The notes: a model not told the origin generated them from the sequence alone. Counted from the first letter of the stretch, positions 28,679 through 39,070 are shown. The stretch: 64,000 nt of DNA from Methylobacter marinus A45 (GCF_000383855.1 NZ_KB912877.1:2592732-2656731), one strand, 5' to 3'. Made by a program: numbers and translations.

Positions 28679-29941
28679 ATGGCTAGTGATCGACGAATAC
28701 GAATTGTTAAGTATCTTATTTCGCCGCTGACATTAATTTGCTCGGCATCTGTATGGGGCGCGGACGTGGAAAGAGGCATAGGGGTCAGTGAACGGACAAA
28801 CAGGGACTATACGCCGGTAGGCATCAGAGCCGGCAGTTTTATGATTAATCCCGTTTTTGAAAGCCAGAATGAATACAAGGATAATATTTATTCGCAGCAA
28901 GACAGCCCTCAGGATGACTTTATCTTTCACCTGCAACCGGGGCTAAGCGTCAAAAGTGATTGGAATCGCCATGCCTTAGAGGCGCATATCGATACGGATA
29001 TACAGATCTATGCTTCGCACGGCAGCGAGGACAAGGAAATCTATGACTTCGATGTGAATGGCAGGCTGGATGTATTGAGAAACAGTTTTGCTACAGCCAA
29101 ATTTTATTATGCCAACCGCTATGAAGACAGGGCATCGCCCGATTCCCCCTTCAATGCCTTGCAGCCCGTGCAATATGATATCACCGGCGGTGTGGTTGGC
29201 TATGAGCATAAAATCAACCGCCTCCGGTTTAATGTTCTACAAGACATTCAACATCTGGATTTTAATAACGGCATAACCAGAAGCAGCAATTTTATCAATA
29301 ACGATGATCGCGACCGTCAGATAAGTACCTCGACCGCCTATATCGGTTACGAGATTATGCCGGCCTATGAGGCGTTCGTCAGAGGCAGTTACAACGTTAT
29401 CGAATATGATCGGCAATTTGATGATAATGGCTTGCAGCGTTCATCGTACGGTTATGAAACGGTTGCCGGTGTGGCTCTGGATTTTACCGGGAAATTAGTG
29501 GGCGATGCCTATATTGGCTATACCAGGCAGACATATGATGATGCCCGGTTAAAGACGATCAGCGCCTTGACAGGCGGTATGGGGTTGCGATGGATGGCAA
29601 CGGGACTGACTACCGTTTCTGTCCGGGTTGACAGAGCCATTAATGAGACCACTCAGGGATTGTCATCCGGTTACCTCAGTACCGCCTCCCGGTTGAGTAT
29701 CGATCACGAATTACTGCGCAACGTCCTGCTCAATGCCAGTGGCGGATATGTTTTCAATGATTATCAGGGCGGCCTGGGCCGTCAGGAAGATACTTATCAC
29801 GCGGGGCTGTCGGCAAAATACCTGCTTAATCGTAATTTTTTCCTTAGAACCGGATACAGCTTTAGAACCCGGTCGACAAATTTAAGCAATTCCGATTTCG
29901 ATATTAACAGTGTGTACTTTTCATTGGGTCTGCAACTTTAA
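28679..29941 (+). CDS. Outer-membrane beta-barrel protein (BBP2-like)
   Basis: A 420-residue exported protein. The signal peptide (YLISPLTLICSASVWGA) is followed by a long array of alternating amphipathic strands, starting AGSFMINPVFESQNEYKDNIY and PQDDFIFHLQPGLSVKSDW. These are the hallmarks of the beta-barrel family (BBP2-type) found in polysaccharide loci. The last strand ends FSLGLQL. It probably forms the outer-membrane exit pore for the polymer, replacing the membrane part missing from the short Wza protein. Confidence 0.82.
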   Translation: MASDRRIRIVKYLISPLTLICSASVWGADVERGIGVSERTNRDYTPVGIRAGSFMINPVFESQNEYKDNIYSQQDSPQDDFIFHLQPGLSVKSDWNRHALEAHIDTDIQIYASHGSEDKEIYDFDVNGRLDVLRNSFATAKFYYANRYEDRASPDSPFNALQPVQYDITGGVVGYEHKINRLRFNVLQDIQHLDFNNGITRSSNFINNDDRDRQISTSTAYIGYEIMPAYEAFVRGSYNVIEYDRQFDDNGLQRSSYGYETVAGVALDFTGKLVGDAYIGYTRQTYDDARLKTISALTGGMGLRWMATGLTTVSVRVDRAINETTQGLSSGYLSTASRLSIDHELLRNVLLNASGGYVFNDYQGGLGRQEDTYHAGLSAKYLLNRNFFLRTGYSFRTRSTNLSNSDFDINSVYFSLGLQL

Positions 29942-30102
29942 ACGAGTTAAATCAGCAGTAAAAATTTTTAGATAAGGACGCTTTGGGTATCGAAAATACA
30001 AACCTCATCATCGGGCACGTTCTGGGGGCTGGTTTGATATTTTCTTTTGTGCATGCCTGATGGTTAGCCTGTTCATTATTCATGATATTTAGGAGATATA
30101 TT

Positions 30103-31380
30103 TTGAAAACTCTGGAACAAACAAAAATAGCCATAGTTGGATTAGGCTATGTAGGTTTACCCCTTGCAGTGGAATTCGGCAAAAAGTATCCAACCATCGG
30201 TTTCGATATTAATCAAAAGCGCGTGCAGGAATTGCAGGCAGGCCGGGATTCGACCCTGGAAGTCAGCACTGAGGAGCTGGGCCAGGCCGCGTTTTTAAGC
30301 TACACCGCCTCATTGAAAGACATTAAAAACTGCAATGTCTATATTGTGACCGTGCCCACGCCTATCAATGAACACAAGCAGCCGGATCTGACGCCATTGA
30401 TAAAAGCCAGTGAAGCCATAGGGACCATTCTGAAGCCCGATGACGTGGTCATCTACGAATCGACCGTTTATCCCGGCGCAACCGAAGAGGTCTGCGTGCC
30501 GTTGCTGGAGCAGCATTCTGGCCTGAAATTCAACGAGCAATTTTATGCCGGCTATAGCCCGGAACGTATCAATCCGGGCGATAAGGAACACCGCGTCACC
30601 AATATTCTGAAAGTGACTTCGGGTTCTACCGAGCAAGCCGCGGATTATGTCGACAGTCTTTACAAAAGCATCATTACCGCCGGCACGCACAAGGCCAGCA
30701 GCCTTAAAGTGGCCGAAGCGGCCAAGGTCATTGAAAATACCCAGCGCGATGTCAATATCGCCTTGATCAATGAATTGGCCATCCTGTTCAACCGACTGGG
30801 TATCGATACCGAAGAGGTGTTGCTGGCCGCGGGAACCAAGTGGAATTTCCTGCCGTTTAGGCCCGGACTGGTGGGCGGGCACTGCATAGGCGTGGATCCT
30901 TATTATCTGACCCATAAAGCGCAGGCAGTTGGCTATAATCCCGAGGTTATCCTGTCGGGACGGCGCATCAACGATCGCATGGGCGAATATGTGGTCTCGC
31001 AGCTGATAAAAAACCTGTTGAAAAAGCGTATCCATATCCAGCAGGCCGAGGTTTTGATCATGGGCCTGACCTTTAAGGAAAACTGCCCTGATTTACGCAA
31101 TACCCGGGTCATCGACATTATCGAAGAACTGAAAGACTATGAAGTCAATACCCATGTTTATGATCCCTGGGTCAGCCCGGAAGAAGCCAGGCATGAATAC
31201 GGCATTGCCCTGATTGAAAAGCCGGAGGAAAAAAAATACGATGCGGTCATTCTGGCGGTCGCGCATGAGCAATTCAAACAATTGACCATTGAGCAAATAA
31301 AGGGGTATACCAAGCCGGAGTCTGTAATTTATGATCTGAAGTATCTGTTTCCCGCTAACCAAACTGATGACAGGTTATAA
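30103..31380 (+). CDS. tviB: UDP-N-acetylhexosamine 6-dehydrogenase (TviB/WbpO-like)
   Basis: A 425-residue NAD-dependent nucleotide-sugar dehydrogenase making a UDP-hexosaminuronic acid. The NAD motif is [10 protein letters not shown], the substrate region [11 protein letters not shown], and the catalytic cysteine lies in [12 protein letters not shown]. The frame can be opened at ATG 30082, but AGGAG lies inside that extension, 7 bases before TTG 30103, so the TTG is the likely start. It is followed by an epimerase 2 bases downstream. The family is TviB-type (UDP-GlcNAc or UDP-GalNAc). The exact substrate is not decided by sequence. Confidence 0.9.
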   Translation: MKTLEQTKIAIVGLGYVGLPLAVEFGKKYPTIGFDINQKRVQELQAGRDSTLEVSTEELGQAAFLSYTASLKDIKNCNVYIVTVPTPINEHKQPDLTPLIKASEAIGTILKPDDVVIYESTVYPGATEEVCVPLLEQHSGLKFNEQFYAGYSPERINPGDKEHRVTNILKVTSGSTEQAADYVDSLYKSIITAGTHKASSLKVAEAAKVIENTQRDVNIALINELAILFNRLGIDTEEVLLAAGTKWNFLPFRPGLVGGHCIGVDPYYLTHKAQAVGYNPEVILSGRRINDRMGEYVVSQLIKNLLKKRIHIQQAEVLIMGLTFKENCPDLRNTRVIDIIEELKDYEVNTHVYDPWVSPEEARHEYGIALIEKPEEKKYDAVILAVAHEQFKQLTIEQIKGYTKPESVIYDLKYLFPANQTDDRL

Positions 31381-31382
31381 CC

Positions 31383-32399
31383 ATGAAAATATTAGTCACC
31401 GGCACCGCAGGCTTTATCGGCAATCACCTGGCGATAAAATTACTGGAAAGAGGCGATGAAGTCATAGGCGTCGACAACCTTAATGATTACTACGACGTCA
31501 ACCTGAAAAAAGCGCGCCTGGCGCGCATTCTCGATTACGGGAATTACACCGATATCCGCGCCGATATCGCCGATCGGGATACGATGGATCGATTGTTCAA
31601 ACAATATCAGCCGCAACGCGTGGTCAATCTGGCCGCGCAGGCGGGGGTTCGCTATTCCATTGAGAATCCTCATGCCTACGTCGACAGCAATATCGTCGGT
31701 TTCATCAATATCCTTGAAGGCTGCCGGCATCAGAAGATAGAGCATCTGGTTTATGCCTCCAGCAGCTCGGTTTATGGCGCCAACGAAACGATGCCGTTTT
31801 CCGTGCACGACAACGTCGATCATCCGCTCAGCCTGTATGCAGCCTCCAAGAAAGCCAATGAACTGATGGCTCATACCTATAGCAATTTGTATCAACTGCC
31901 GACCACCGGATTAAGATTTTTTACCGTTTACGGGCCGTGGGGACGGCCGGACATGGCGCTGTTTTTATTCACCAAAGCCATACTGGCGGGGGAGCCGATC
32001 CAGGTGTTTAACTATGGCAAACACCGCCGCGACTTTACCTATATTGATGATATTGTCGAAGGCATTATCAGGACGCTGGACAATCCCGCCAAACCCAATC
32101 CGGAATGGACCGGCAAACTGCCGGACCCGGGCACCAGCAAGGCGCCGTGGCGGGTCTACAATATCGGCAACCAAAAGCCGGTCGAATTGATGACTTATAT
32201 AGAAACCCTGGAAAAAGCCCTGGGTAAAACCGCGGAAAAACAGCTGTTGCCATTACAGCCCGGCGATGTGCCCGATACTTATGCCGATGTGGAAGCGCTG
32301 GTAGCGGATGTCGGGTATAAACCCGATACGACCATTGAGAAAGGGATCGGCAAATTTGTGGACTGGTATCTGACTTACAACAATATCACCCCCGGTTAA
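31383..32399 (+). CDS. UDP-uronate 4-epimerase (CapI/GAE-like)
   Basis: A 338-residue extended short-chain dehydrogenase. The Rossmann motif is [12 protein letters not shown], with [28 protein letters not shown] and the catalytic YAASKKANE. The sequence is closest to UDP-glucuronate 4-epimerases (CapI). The neighbouring dehydrogenase is of the TviB hexosamine type, so the substrate may be a UDP-N-acetyl-uronic acid instead. The two genes form one unit. The product would be a galacto-configured uronic acid for the repeat unit. Confidence 0.88.
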   Translation: MKILVTGTAGFIGNHLAIKLLERGDEVIGVDNLNDYYDVNLKKARLARILDYGNYTDIRADIADRDTMDRLFKQYQPQRVVNLAAQAGVRYSIENPHAYVDSNIVGFINILEGCRHQKIEHLVYASSSSVYGANETMPFSVHDNVDHPLSLYAASKKANELMAHTYSNLYQLPTTGLRFFTVYGPWGRPDMALFLFTKAILAGEPIQVFNYGKHRRDFTYIDDIVEGIIRTLDNPAKPNPEWTGKLPDPGTSKAPWRVYNIGNQKPVELMTYIETLEKALGKTAEKQLLPLQPGDVPDTYADVEALVADVGYKPDTTIEKGIGKFVDWYLTYNNITPG

Positions 32400-32774
32400 T
32401 TATCGTTTTTCGGACAAATTCCTGCCGCCTCTGTGTGGAAGCCTTGGCATGATTGGCTAAGGTAATAGCCTGAAGCAGATCAGGCAGAGAATTACCTTGG
32501 CGCTGCCTTGATAAGGCCAGGGGATTAACTTGCTTGACCGGGCACTAAAAATCCTTGAATTTCGATGAGCGGTCTCGCTGAAATTAAAGCCAGGTCAGTG
32601 CGAAAACCATTTCTCTGAATAAACATGACCTGGACCGATAGTGAACGGCTTGCTTGATTTCCTGAAAAACTAGGGTCATCGGTGGGTTTATATATATTAG
32701 GACCTAATAAGCAATCGTAAGCATTTCAAGCACCAAAAAAGCCACACCATTTTTAATTTAAAATTGGCAATATA
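32400..32774. other. Intergenic region with compound hairpin
   Basis: No gene. A two-part stem (AAGGTAAT 32459-32466 with ATTACCTT 32491-32498, and GCCTGA 32468-32473 with TCAGGC 32480-32485) lies shortly after the epimerase, without a T tract. Beyond it the base composition falls to strongly AT-rich, marking the border of the Wzx-Wzy segment. Confidence 0.55.
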
Positions 32775-34055
32775 ATGTTCAGTAAAAATTTACAATATAA
32801 TTTATTGTCACTTATTAATATAACTATTTCCTTTGTTTTTATTATTTTCCTGGGGCGCAAATTCGGCGCAGGGGATAGTACCGATATTTATTTTTTATCT
32901 ATCACGATAGTGGGTTATTTGGGTATTTTAGCTCAATGTGTATGGGGTGCTATGAGTCCTTATTACACAAGATTAAAAGTGGAAGATTCACAGTTGGCCG
33001 CTAAATTATATTCAGTGTTGCTCAATAATGTGATTCTTATCTCTTTGGCAGAGATCCTGCTGTATTTTTTGGTCACTAATAATTTTCGAGTGATTTCGCC
33101 GGAAAAAAAAGAATTTCTGGATGTGTTTATTTATTATCTGGTTCTCCAGAGTATTATTCTTTTCAATAAGGCATTATTGAATCTTGAAAAACACTTTGCT
33201 GTTTTTTACCTGGTTGATATTTTTATTACAACCATTAACTTAATCATCCTGTTATTCTTTTCAAAAGGCGATATAGTCATTATTGCCTATTCCACTATCA
33301 TTGCCGCCATTTTGGCTGTCATATGGCAACTTTATCTGGTTTTTTTTAGGCTGAATTACAGATACCGGCTGTCTATATCTCAAAAGGAGATGCCGAGTAT
33401 CTACAGAAATTCAATAAAAATGAATATCGGATTATTATTATATGGATTCAAGGATATTATTTTAGTTACTGTTTTTACCAGCTTCGGCAGCGGCGTTTAT
33501 TCATTGTTCAATTATGCCAATAAGTTTTCAGTGGCTTTGTTTCAGATAACAAACGCCCCTATAGTGAATATATACGTGGCCAGACTGAATGAAGTTGTCG
33601 CCAATAAAAAATTTCATGAAATTAAAAGCTTAAGAAGGGATGTTCTGGTTCAAACAGTTCTCTTGCTTGTGATAGGGTTCACGGTATTGTATTTCATTTT
33701 GCCCTATATTCTGGGTCTGTTTTTTAAAGGTAAATTTTCCTTTGAAGAAATAAAAGAGATACAACGCATTTTTAGTTATATGGCCGTGTTCTATTTTGTC
33801 TGGGCAATTAGTATTCCTTATTCCAGGGCTATTTCCATATTCAAATTGTTTAATTACAATCTACTTGTAAATTTTATATTTTTTACTTTAATTTGTTCAG
33901 CCTATCTGGCTTTTAAGATCTACTCATTAAGCTATGTTGATATGTTATTGTTATTTTCATTTGCACAGTTTGCGAACCTTATTTTTTATTTCATAAAAAA
34001 CAAGCGGTTTTTGAATAAAAAAGAAGAGTCAAACGCATTATTAGTGCAAAGATAA
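32775..34055 (+). CDS. wzx: Polysaccharide repeat-unit flippase (Wzx-like)
   Basis: A 426-residue integral membrane protein with about twelve hydrophobic segments, of the MVF/Wzx flippase type that moves lipid-linked repeat units across the inner membrane. The opening is typical (NLLSLINITISFVFIIFLGR), with YNFANKF-like central and C-terminal pairs of helices. The coding sequence is clearly more AT-rich than flanking sugar-nucleotide genes, as usual for serotype-specific genes. The family is inferred from topology and context more than from motifs. Confidence 0.78.
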   Translation: MFSKNLQYNLLSLINITISFVFIIFLGRKFGAGDSTDIYFLSITIVGYLGILAQCVWGAMSPYYTRLKVEDSQLAAKLYSVLLNNVILISLAEILLYFLVTNNFRVISPEKKEFLDVFIYYLVLQSIILFNKALLNLEKHFAVFYLVDIFITTINLIILLFFSKGDIVIIAYSTIIAAILAVIWQLYLVFFRLNYRYRLSISQKEMPSIYRNSIKMNIGLLLYGFKDIILVTVFTSFGSGVYSLFNYANKFSVALFQITNAPIVNIYVARLNEVVANKKFHEIKSLRRDVLVQTVLLLVIGFTVLYFILPYILGLFFKGKFSFEEIKEIQRIFSYMAVFYFVWAISIPYSRAISIFKLFNYNLLVNFIFFTLICSAYLAFKIYSLSYVDMLLLFSFAQFANLIFYFIKNKRFLNKKEESNALLVQR

Positions 34056-34098
34056 ATTCAATAAAATATGTTCCTAATTGATAAAATAATGGCTAAAA

Positions 34099-34626
34099 AT
34101 GCTAAAAATAAACGGAATATTAAAAAATTTAGGTTATAAATTTCTTAGTCCCAATAATTATGCAAGGTTTATTGGTGTTAAATTCGGCACTAATTGTAAG
34201 TTTCGAACAAAATATTTTGGAACTGAACCATATTTAATAGAAATTGGCGACAATGTTCAAACCGCAATGAATGTTTATTTCATCAATCATGACGGCGGTG
34301 TGGGGGTTTTAAGAAATTTATACAAAGATCTTAAAAAGATTGATTTAATTAAAAAGATTGTTATTGGGAATAATGTATTTATAGGATTTAATGTAACAAT
34401 TCTGTTAGGTACCAAAATAGGTGACAATGTTATTATTGGTGCTGGTAGTGTCGTCAGAGGCGAATTGAACTCCAATAGTGTTTATGCTGGAGTCCCAGCT
34501 AAATATATTTGTTCAATTGATGAGTATAAAGAAAAAAATAATAATTTTTTCTTAAACACGTCTTCAATAGATTCCGTTAAAAAAGAAAAAATTCTAAGAG
34601 AAGTTTTTCCGGAATCAAGTTCATAA
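34099..34626 (+). CDS. Hexapeptide-repeat acetyltransferase
   Basis: A 175-residue left-handed beta-helix acyltransferase. Hexapeptide repeats are plain at about residues 85-135 (IVIGNNVFIGFNVTILLG, KIGDNVIIGAGSVVRGEL), with the closing NSVYAGVPAKYI motif of the family. It most likely O-acetylates a sugar of the repeat unit using acetyl-CoA. It is AT-rich like wzx and 43 bases downstream of it. Confidence 0.88.
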   Translation: MLKINGILKNLGYKFLSPNNYARFIGVKFGTNCKFRTKYFGTEPYLIEIGDNVQTAMNVYFINHDGGVGVLRNLYKDLKKIDLIKKIVIGNNVFIGFNVTILLGTKIGDNVIIGAGSVVRGELNSNSVYAGVPAKYICSIDEYKEKNNNFFLNTSSIDSVKKEKILREVFPESSS

Positions 34627-35097
34627 TCCGCGAATAATCAATACACATAGATATCTTTTTGAAATCAAGCTAATTTGCATTGGCCGAACTGAAGTCGGTA
34701 GTCTTAATAAAAGAGATCAGCGCTAAAAAATAGCTTAAAAAACAAGGACAGCGCAGTGAGGCTTTATAAGCACCGTGAAACATGTATGGAGACAAAAAGA
34801 CCATAGGCTTTCATTGCAATCTGTTGCTGAAGACAAATCGTGCTTGAGTGGAGTGTTTATGGCGCTTTGGGTTATTGGCTGAGGATATGGTTGATGTGTT
34901 AGAGAAAAATCATGGCAATTGTCCGGTAAATCCTGCCACCAGGAAATGAAATGGCATTGAGATAATTGATGTGAAATAAAATACAAATGGCTGTTGTCCA
35001 GTACCATTTGCCCTCAACAAACTGAAAAGACGAATGGCGTGGTTAAGATTTGGGTTAGTTCGGGATTGACGCTAATTTTTTGTTGAGGAGTTACATC
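34627..35097. other. Intergenic region, possible decayed sequence
   Basis: About 470 bases without a gene inside the AT-rich segment. A 90-codon minus-strand frame (34735-35007) has no binding site or recognised product. Composition is higher in GC than the genes on either side, which could reflect debris of an insertion, but I cannot identify it. Confidence 0.4.
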
Positions 35098-36498
35098 TTG
35101 ATAACAATGAATGCACTATACATTAGATTGTTTTTTATTCTTTTATTGCTGGTGCTTTTTTTTGTAAAGCCTGAATTTGAAAGTGTGACTGACCCCGACC
35201 TTTTGGGTATTTATATTTTTATCTTTTTCACTGCAATCTTTATTCATTTATTTAGCGAATGGGATAACAAAAACTGGTTTCGTCTGGATGTTATTTTCCT
35301 TTTAGGTTATGGCATAGTTCATTTCCAATGGCCCATCATGTCGGCTATCAGTGACATTTATCCGGAGAAATACGCAAAGGTCTCGATGACGTCCTACCAG
35401 GTCAATTATGCAACATGGCTTTCGGCCATAGGTATTGTTTCCTGGTTTCTGGGGTATTCTCTTCTGGCAAAAAAAACCGTGCCTGATACAGTGAGGTATT
35501 CTTTTAATTATAAAAAGCTGCTTTGGCTGACCATAATATTAAGTGGTTTATTTCTGTCGACAGCAGGATCTGACTACTTGTCAGGCGGCATCTATAAAGG
35601 CTCGCAGGGAACAGGCGTAGGCGAAGGTGTTTCAGTCTATTTTCAATTATTGCTTTCAATTTCTATCATAGTATTAACGGCTGTTGTTTTATTAGATAAA
35701 AAAGATAACTTTGATACAAATAGTATAGCTTGGCTTTTAAGTCTGGATAAAAAGTATTTGTTTATATCTATCGGCTACGTTTTATTATTTTTGTCTATTG
35801 GCGATAGAGGTGCTGCAATACAGGTTATCTTCGCGTTCCTTATTTTATTTGGCAGCTTGATCCGGTCAATAACCTTGGTGGAACTCATTGTTATAAGTAT
35901 TATCGGAGGATTGTTATTAACCATAATCGGATTAGGAAGAAGTGCTTATGACGGCGATATATTATCTTCAGGACTGGATAACCTGGAGATAATGTCCGGC
36001 TATGATATTACTCTGGAGTTGGCCGATAGTATAAGAACATTACACAGTACATTGGCAACTGTCCCGGGCTATCATGATTATTTCTATGGCAAGCTTTGGC
36101 TGGATAGATTATTGAGTGTTATTCCTCTCGCGCAAAATATTTATTTACAGCTTTCAGAGGATGTTACCTATGAAATGAGCTCGGCAGGGTATATTACTTA
36201 TTTAAAATACGGGCTCAACCCGACTTCGGGCGAGGGCACTTCATTAATAGCCGATGCATTTATTAACTTCGGGCTGGCCGGTGTATTAATCTGTTTATTT
36301 CTTTTAGGCATGTTTTTTAAAAAAGCACAAAATGAGCTTAGGCTGCAGCAAAGTTATTACTGGATGATAATAGCGGCGTTATTGGGCAGCATAGCGTTTT
36401 ATCTGGGGCGAGGCAGTTTATTGGATCCTTTCAGATTGATTGTCTGGGGAATGGGGTTATCTTATTTTCTTGTTAAACGGAGAAGAAAGAATGTCTAG
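35098..36498 (+). CDS. wzy: Polysaccharide polymerase (Wzy-like)
   Basis: An integral membrane protein of about 466 residues with ten or more hydrophobic segments and a large periplasmic loop (about residues 295-385) containing LHSTLATVPGYHDYFYG and NPTSGEGTSLIADAFINFG, as in O-antigen polymerases of the oligosaccharide repeat-unit type. AGGAG at 35086-35090 is 7 bases before TTG 35098, the likely start. ATG 35107 is the next option. It overlaps the downstream glycosyltransferase by 8 bases. Confidence 0.8.
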   Translation: MITMNALYIRLFFILLLLVLFFVKPEFESVTDPDLLGIYIFIFFTAIFIHLFSEWDNKNWFRLDVIFLLGYGIVHFQWPIMSAISDIYPEKYAKVSMTSYQVNYATWLSAIGIVSWFLGYSLLAKKTVPDTVRYSFNYKKLLWLTIILSGLFLSTAGSDYLSGGIYKGSQGTGVGEGVSVYFQLLLSISIIVLTAVVLLDKKDNFDTNSIAWLLSLDKKYLFISIGYVLLFLSIGDRGAAIQVIFAFLILFGSLIRSITLVELIVISIIGGLLLTIIGLGRSAYDGDILSSGLDNLEIMSGYDITLELADSIRTLHSTLATVPGYHDYFYGKLWLDRLLSVIPLAQNIYLQLSEDVTYEMSSAGYITYLKYGLNPTSGEGTSLIADAFINFGLAGVLICLFLLGMFFKKAQNELRLQQSYYWMIIAALLGSIAFYLGRGSLLDPFRLIVWGMGLSYFLVKRRRKNV

Positions 36499-37558
36499 GA
36501 TAATGCTGATAATTCCCACCCTGCATCAGGGGGGCGCTGAGCGGGTGATGTCGGAACTGGCAAATGCCTGGAGCAGGCAGCATGAAATACATCTTGTATT
36601 ATTAGCCAAATCCGAAAACTTTTATCCCATTAATAACAATGTAATTATTCATCAATTAGGATTTAGTCATTCGGGATTGCTTAGCAAGGTTTTTAATGAG
36701 CTGAAAGTTTTTTTTAAACTACGAAAGTTATTAAAACAACAAAAGCCGGATTTTGTGCTCAGCTTTATGAGTAAATACAATATATTGACGATTTTTGCAG
36801 CGTCCTTTCTTAATTTAAGAGTATTTGTCTCGGATAGAAATAACCCCAGGCAACAATTGCCGATTCTTATATCGCTTCTAAGAAAAATTACCTATAGATT
36901 TGCTGATGGCATTATCGCCCAAACCGGCTTGGCTAAATTAATTCTTGAAAAAAACACAGGAAATAAAAATATAGCGATCATCCCGAACCCTCTCAAAGCG
37001 ATTTCATTTTATGAGGATATTGAGAGAGAGAAAATGATCCTGAACGTCGGCCGCTTGGTTGATCAAAAAGGCCAAAAATATCTTTTGGAGGCATTCAAAA
37101 GGATTAAGGATACCGAATGGAAGATAGCTATATTAGGCGATGGACCGTTACATGGTCAGTTAAAACAACACGCTGAACAATTAGGTGTAAAAGACCGGGT
37201 CATAATGCCCGGAGCCGTTAATGAAATAGATCGCTGGCTAGCCAGGGCATCGGTCTTTGCTTTTCCTTCTTTGTACGAAGGCTTTCCCAATGCGCTTGTC
37301 GAGGCCATGGCGGCCGGGCTTCCCTGCGTCAGTTTTGATTGTGATACCGGGCCAAGAGACATAATAGTCGATGGCGAGAATGGCTACCTGGTGCCGGTGC
37401 GGGATGTCGACCTGCTTGCCAGGCGGCTGGAAGCCCTGATCAGTAATACGGAAATCAGAAACCGGTTATCCAGGGAAGCGGCAAAGATAAGCGACAATTT
37501 TGCGCTGGAAAAAATATCTGATGACTATCTAGCGTTTTGCACGGCGTCAATCAAATGA
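36491..37558 (+). CDS. Glycosyltransferase family 4
   Basis: A 355-residue GT-B glycosyltransferase. The N-terminal loop is LHQGGAERVMSEL. The C-terminal sugar-nucleotide domain shows NVGRLVDQKGQKYLLEAF, ILGDGPL and FPSLYEGFPNALVEAMA with the catalytic E-x7-E pattern. GGAG lies 8 bases before ATG 36491, inside the end of wzy, so the frame's longer start is rejected. It adds one sugar of the repeat unit. Donor and linkage are unknown. Confidence 0.9.
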   Translation: MSRIMLIIPTLHQGGAERVMSELANAWSRQHEIHLVLLAKSENFYPINNNVIIHQLGFSHSGLLSKVFNELKVFFKLRKLLKQQKPDFVLSFMSKYNILTIFAASFLNLRVFVSDRNNPRQQLPILISLLRKITYRFADGIIAQTGLAKLILEKNTGNKNIAIIPNPLKAISFYEDIEREKMILNVGRLVDQKGQKYLLEAFKRIKDTEWKIAILGDGPLHGQLKQHAEQLGVKDRVIMPGAVNEIDRWLARASVFAFPSLYEGFPNALVEAMAAGLPCVSFDCDTGPRDIIVDGENGYLVPVRDVDLLARRLEALISNTEIRNRLSREAAKISDNFALEKISDDYLAFCTASIK

Positions 37559-38688
37559 AAACTATTGCCATTAATGCATTAAGTGCGCTTCGGGGCGGAG
37601 GTCAGACTTACCTGATCAACCTGCTTAGTTATTTACCGGAGGGCGATTTTAAGGTTGTACTTTTGGTAAATAGCCAGAATAAACAGTTGTTCTCCCAATA
37701 CGGCTCGGATCGTATCGAACTCTTTGAGGCGGTTTGGGCATCAAAAAGCATTTTGCACCGGACTTTGTGGGAACGGTTCGCATTGCCCGGAAAATTGCAG
37801 GCCTGGCAGGCGGATGTCTATTATGCGCCGGGTGGCGTCATGATTACCCGGCCGCCAAAAGGTTGTCTCAGTGCGACGGCCTTAAGAAACATGCTGCCAT
37901 TTGATGACAGGGAGCGGAAACGGTTTCCGCTTGTTTCACTTATTCGATTCAAGCTGTGGCTGTTGCGGTTTGTATTTTTGAAGTCCTATCAAAAATCGGA
38001 CAAGGTCGTGTTTATATCCGAGTACTCAATGTCGGTTGTTAAACAATACCTGCCTGGCATAGCGAGCAAAGGCATTGTTGTGCCGCATGGGCTTAACAGC
38101 CGGTTTTTAAATACTGAAGCGTCTTATGATCTGCCGGATGGGCTTCAGGCGGACCAGTTCTATTTATATGTTTCGATATTGGATGTCTATAAGGCACAAA
38201 AAGAGATTGTAAAAGCCTGGAGAAAATTACGGGACCATGATTTTCCATATCCTCTGGTTTTGGCCGGGCCAAAATATAATCAATATGGCGAAGAAGTCAT
38301 CGCCTTGATTGACCGGTTGGAGCTTCAGGGTAAAGTCATCTACTTGGGAAAAATCGATTATGACCAACTGCCTGGTCTTTATAAATCGGCCAGGGCCTTG
38401 GTGTTTGCTTCATCCTGCGAATGCTGCCCGAATATCTTGCTTGAAAAACTGGCTGCGGGAAAGCCGGTGTTTTGCTCAAATATAGAGCCCATGCCTGAAT
38501 TTGGCGGCGATGCCGGCATCTATTTCGATCCTTATGAGCCGGGCGATTTATATGAAAAAATCATGGGTATGGAAGCACAGGCTTCAATGATGAATAAAAT
38601 GGCCGATAAAGCTTATAAGCAAGCGCTAAAGTTTGACTGGAGCAGCACTGCGCAAAGAACAATGGATTTCCTTATTAACAATAATTAA
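37555..38688 (+). CDS. Glycosyltransferase family 4
   Basis: A 377-residue GT-B glycosyltransferase whose ATG overlaps the preceding stop (ATGA), so translation is coupled. The N-terminal NALSALRGGGQTYLINLL and the C-terminal VSILDVYKAQKEIVKAW, VLAGPKYNQYG and FASSCECCPNILLEKLAAGKP stretches define it. It is the last gene before the second transposase remnant. Confidence 0.88.
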   Translation: MKTIAINALSALRGGGQTYLINLLSYLPEGDFKVVLLVNSQNKQLFSQYGSDRIELFEAVWASKSILHRTLWERFALPGKLQAWQADVYYAPGGVMITRPPKGCLSATALRNMLPFDDRERKRFPLVSLIRFKLWLLRFVFLKSYQKSDKVVFISEYSMSVVKQYLPGIASKGIVVPHGLNSRFLNTEASYDLPDGLQADQFYLYVSILDVYKAQKEIVKAWRKLRDHDFPYPLVLAGPKYNQYGEEVIALIDRLELQGKVIYLGKIDYDQLPGLYKSARALVFASSCECCPNILLEKLAAGKPVFCSNIEPMPEFGGDAGIYFDPYEPGDLYEKIMGMEAQASMMNKMADKAYKQALKFDWSSTAQRTMDFLINNN

Positions 38689-38826
38689 TTCAAATTAATA
38701 ACCGGGCGATTGGCTAAATATATATTCCAGTCCGGTTATATAAAAAAGACCAGTTCAAACTGAAATACCTGTTGATATTCTACTGATACTAAAAATGCAC
38801 AAGCCGCATAGCCATGCTGTAAAATT

Positions 38827-38865
38827 AAGGTGATTTTCATCACAAACTTTATAAATTATCAATTT
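38827..38865 (+). promoter_or_regulatory. 39-base inverted-repeat partner with CRP/FNR-like palindrome
   Basis: Exact reverse complement of 27891-27929. The palindrome GTGATTTTCATCAC lies at 38830-38843. In both places the sequence is upstream of a truncated IS630 transposase and points the same way relative to it, but the distance differs (117 and 326 bases) and the spacer sequences do not match, so this block is conserved above its surroundings. Confidence 0.6.
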
Positions 38866-39056
38866 CTCAAGAGAGAAATATAATAAACTCTCTTTCAACA
38901 AATAAGTCGCAAGCTAAGCAATTACCAATAAATAAACATGTATTTAATAACCTTTATTCATATAAAGGTGTTTGGGATAATGGTATTGTGATGCGATTCA
39001 CTGATTATTCTATAAATTTATCATAAGGTTTACATGAATAAATAATGCATGAAAAG

Positions 39057-39070
39057 GTGATTGTCGTCAC
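39057..39070 (+). promoter_or_regulatory. Second CRP-like palindrome
   Basis: GTGATTGTCGTCAC has the GTGA-N6-TCAC core and, like the other two sites, is preceded by AAGG. It may be a binding site of a CRP/FNR-family regulator. Confidence 0.35.

Noticed and set aside
34735-35007. 90-codon minus-strand frame between acetyltransferase and wzy
   Set aside because: No binding site, no recognised product, and opposite to the operon. Could be transposon debris but not supportable as a gene.
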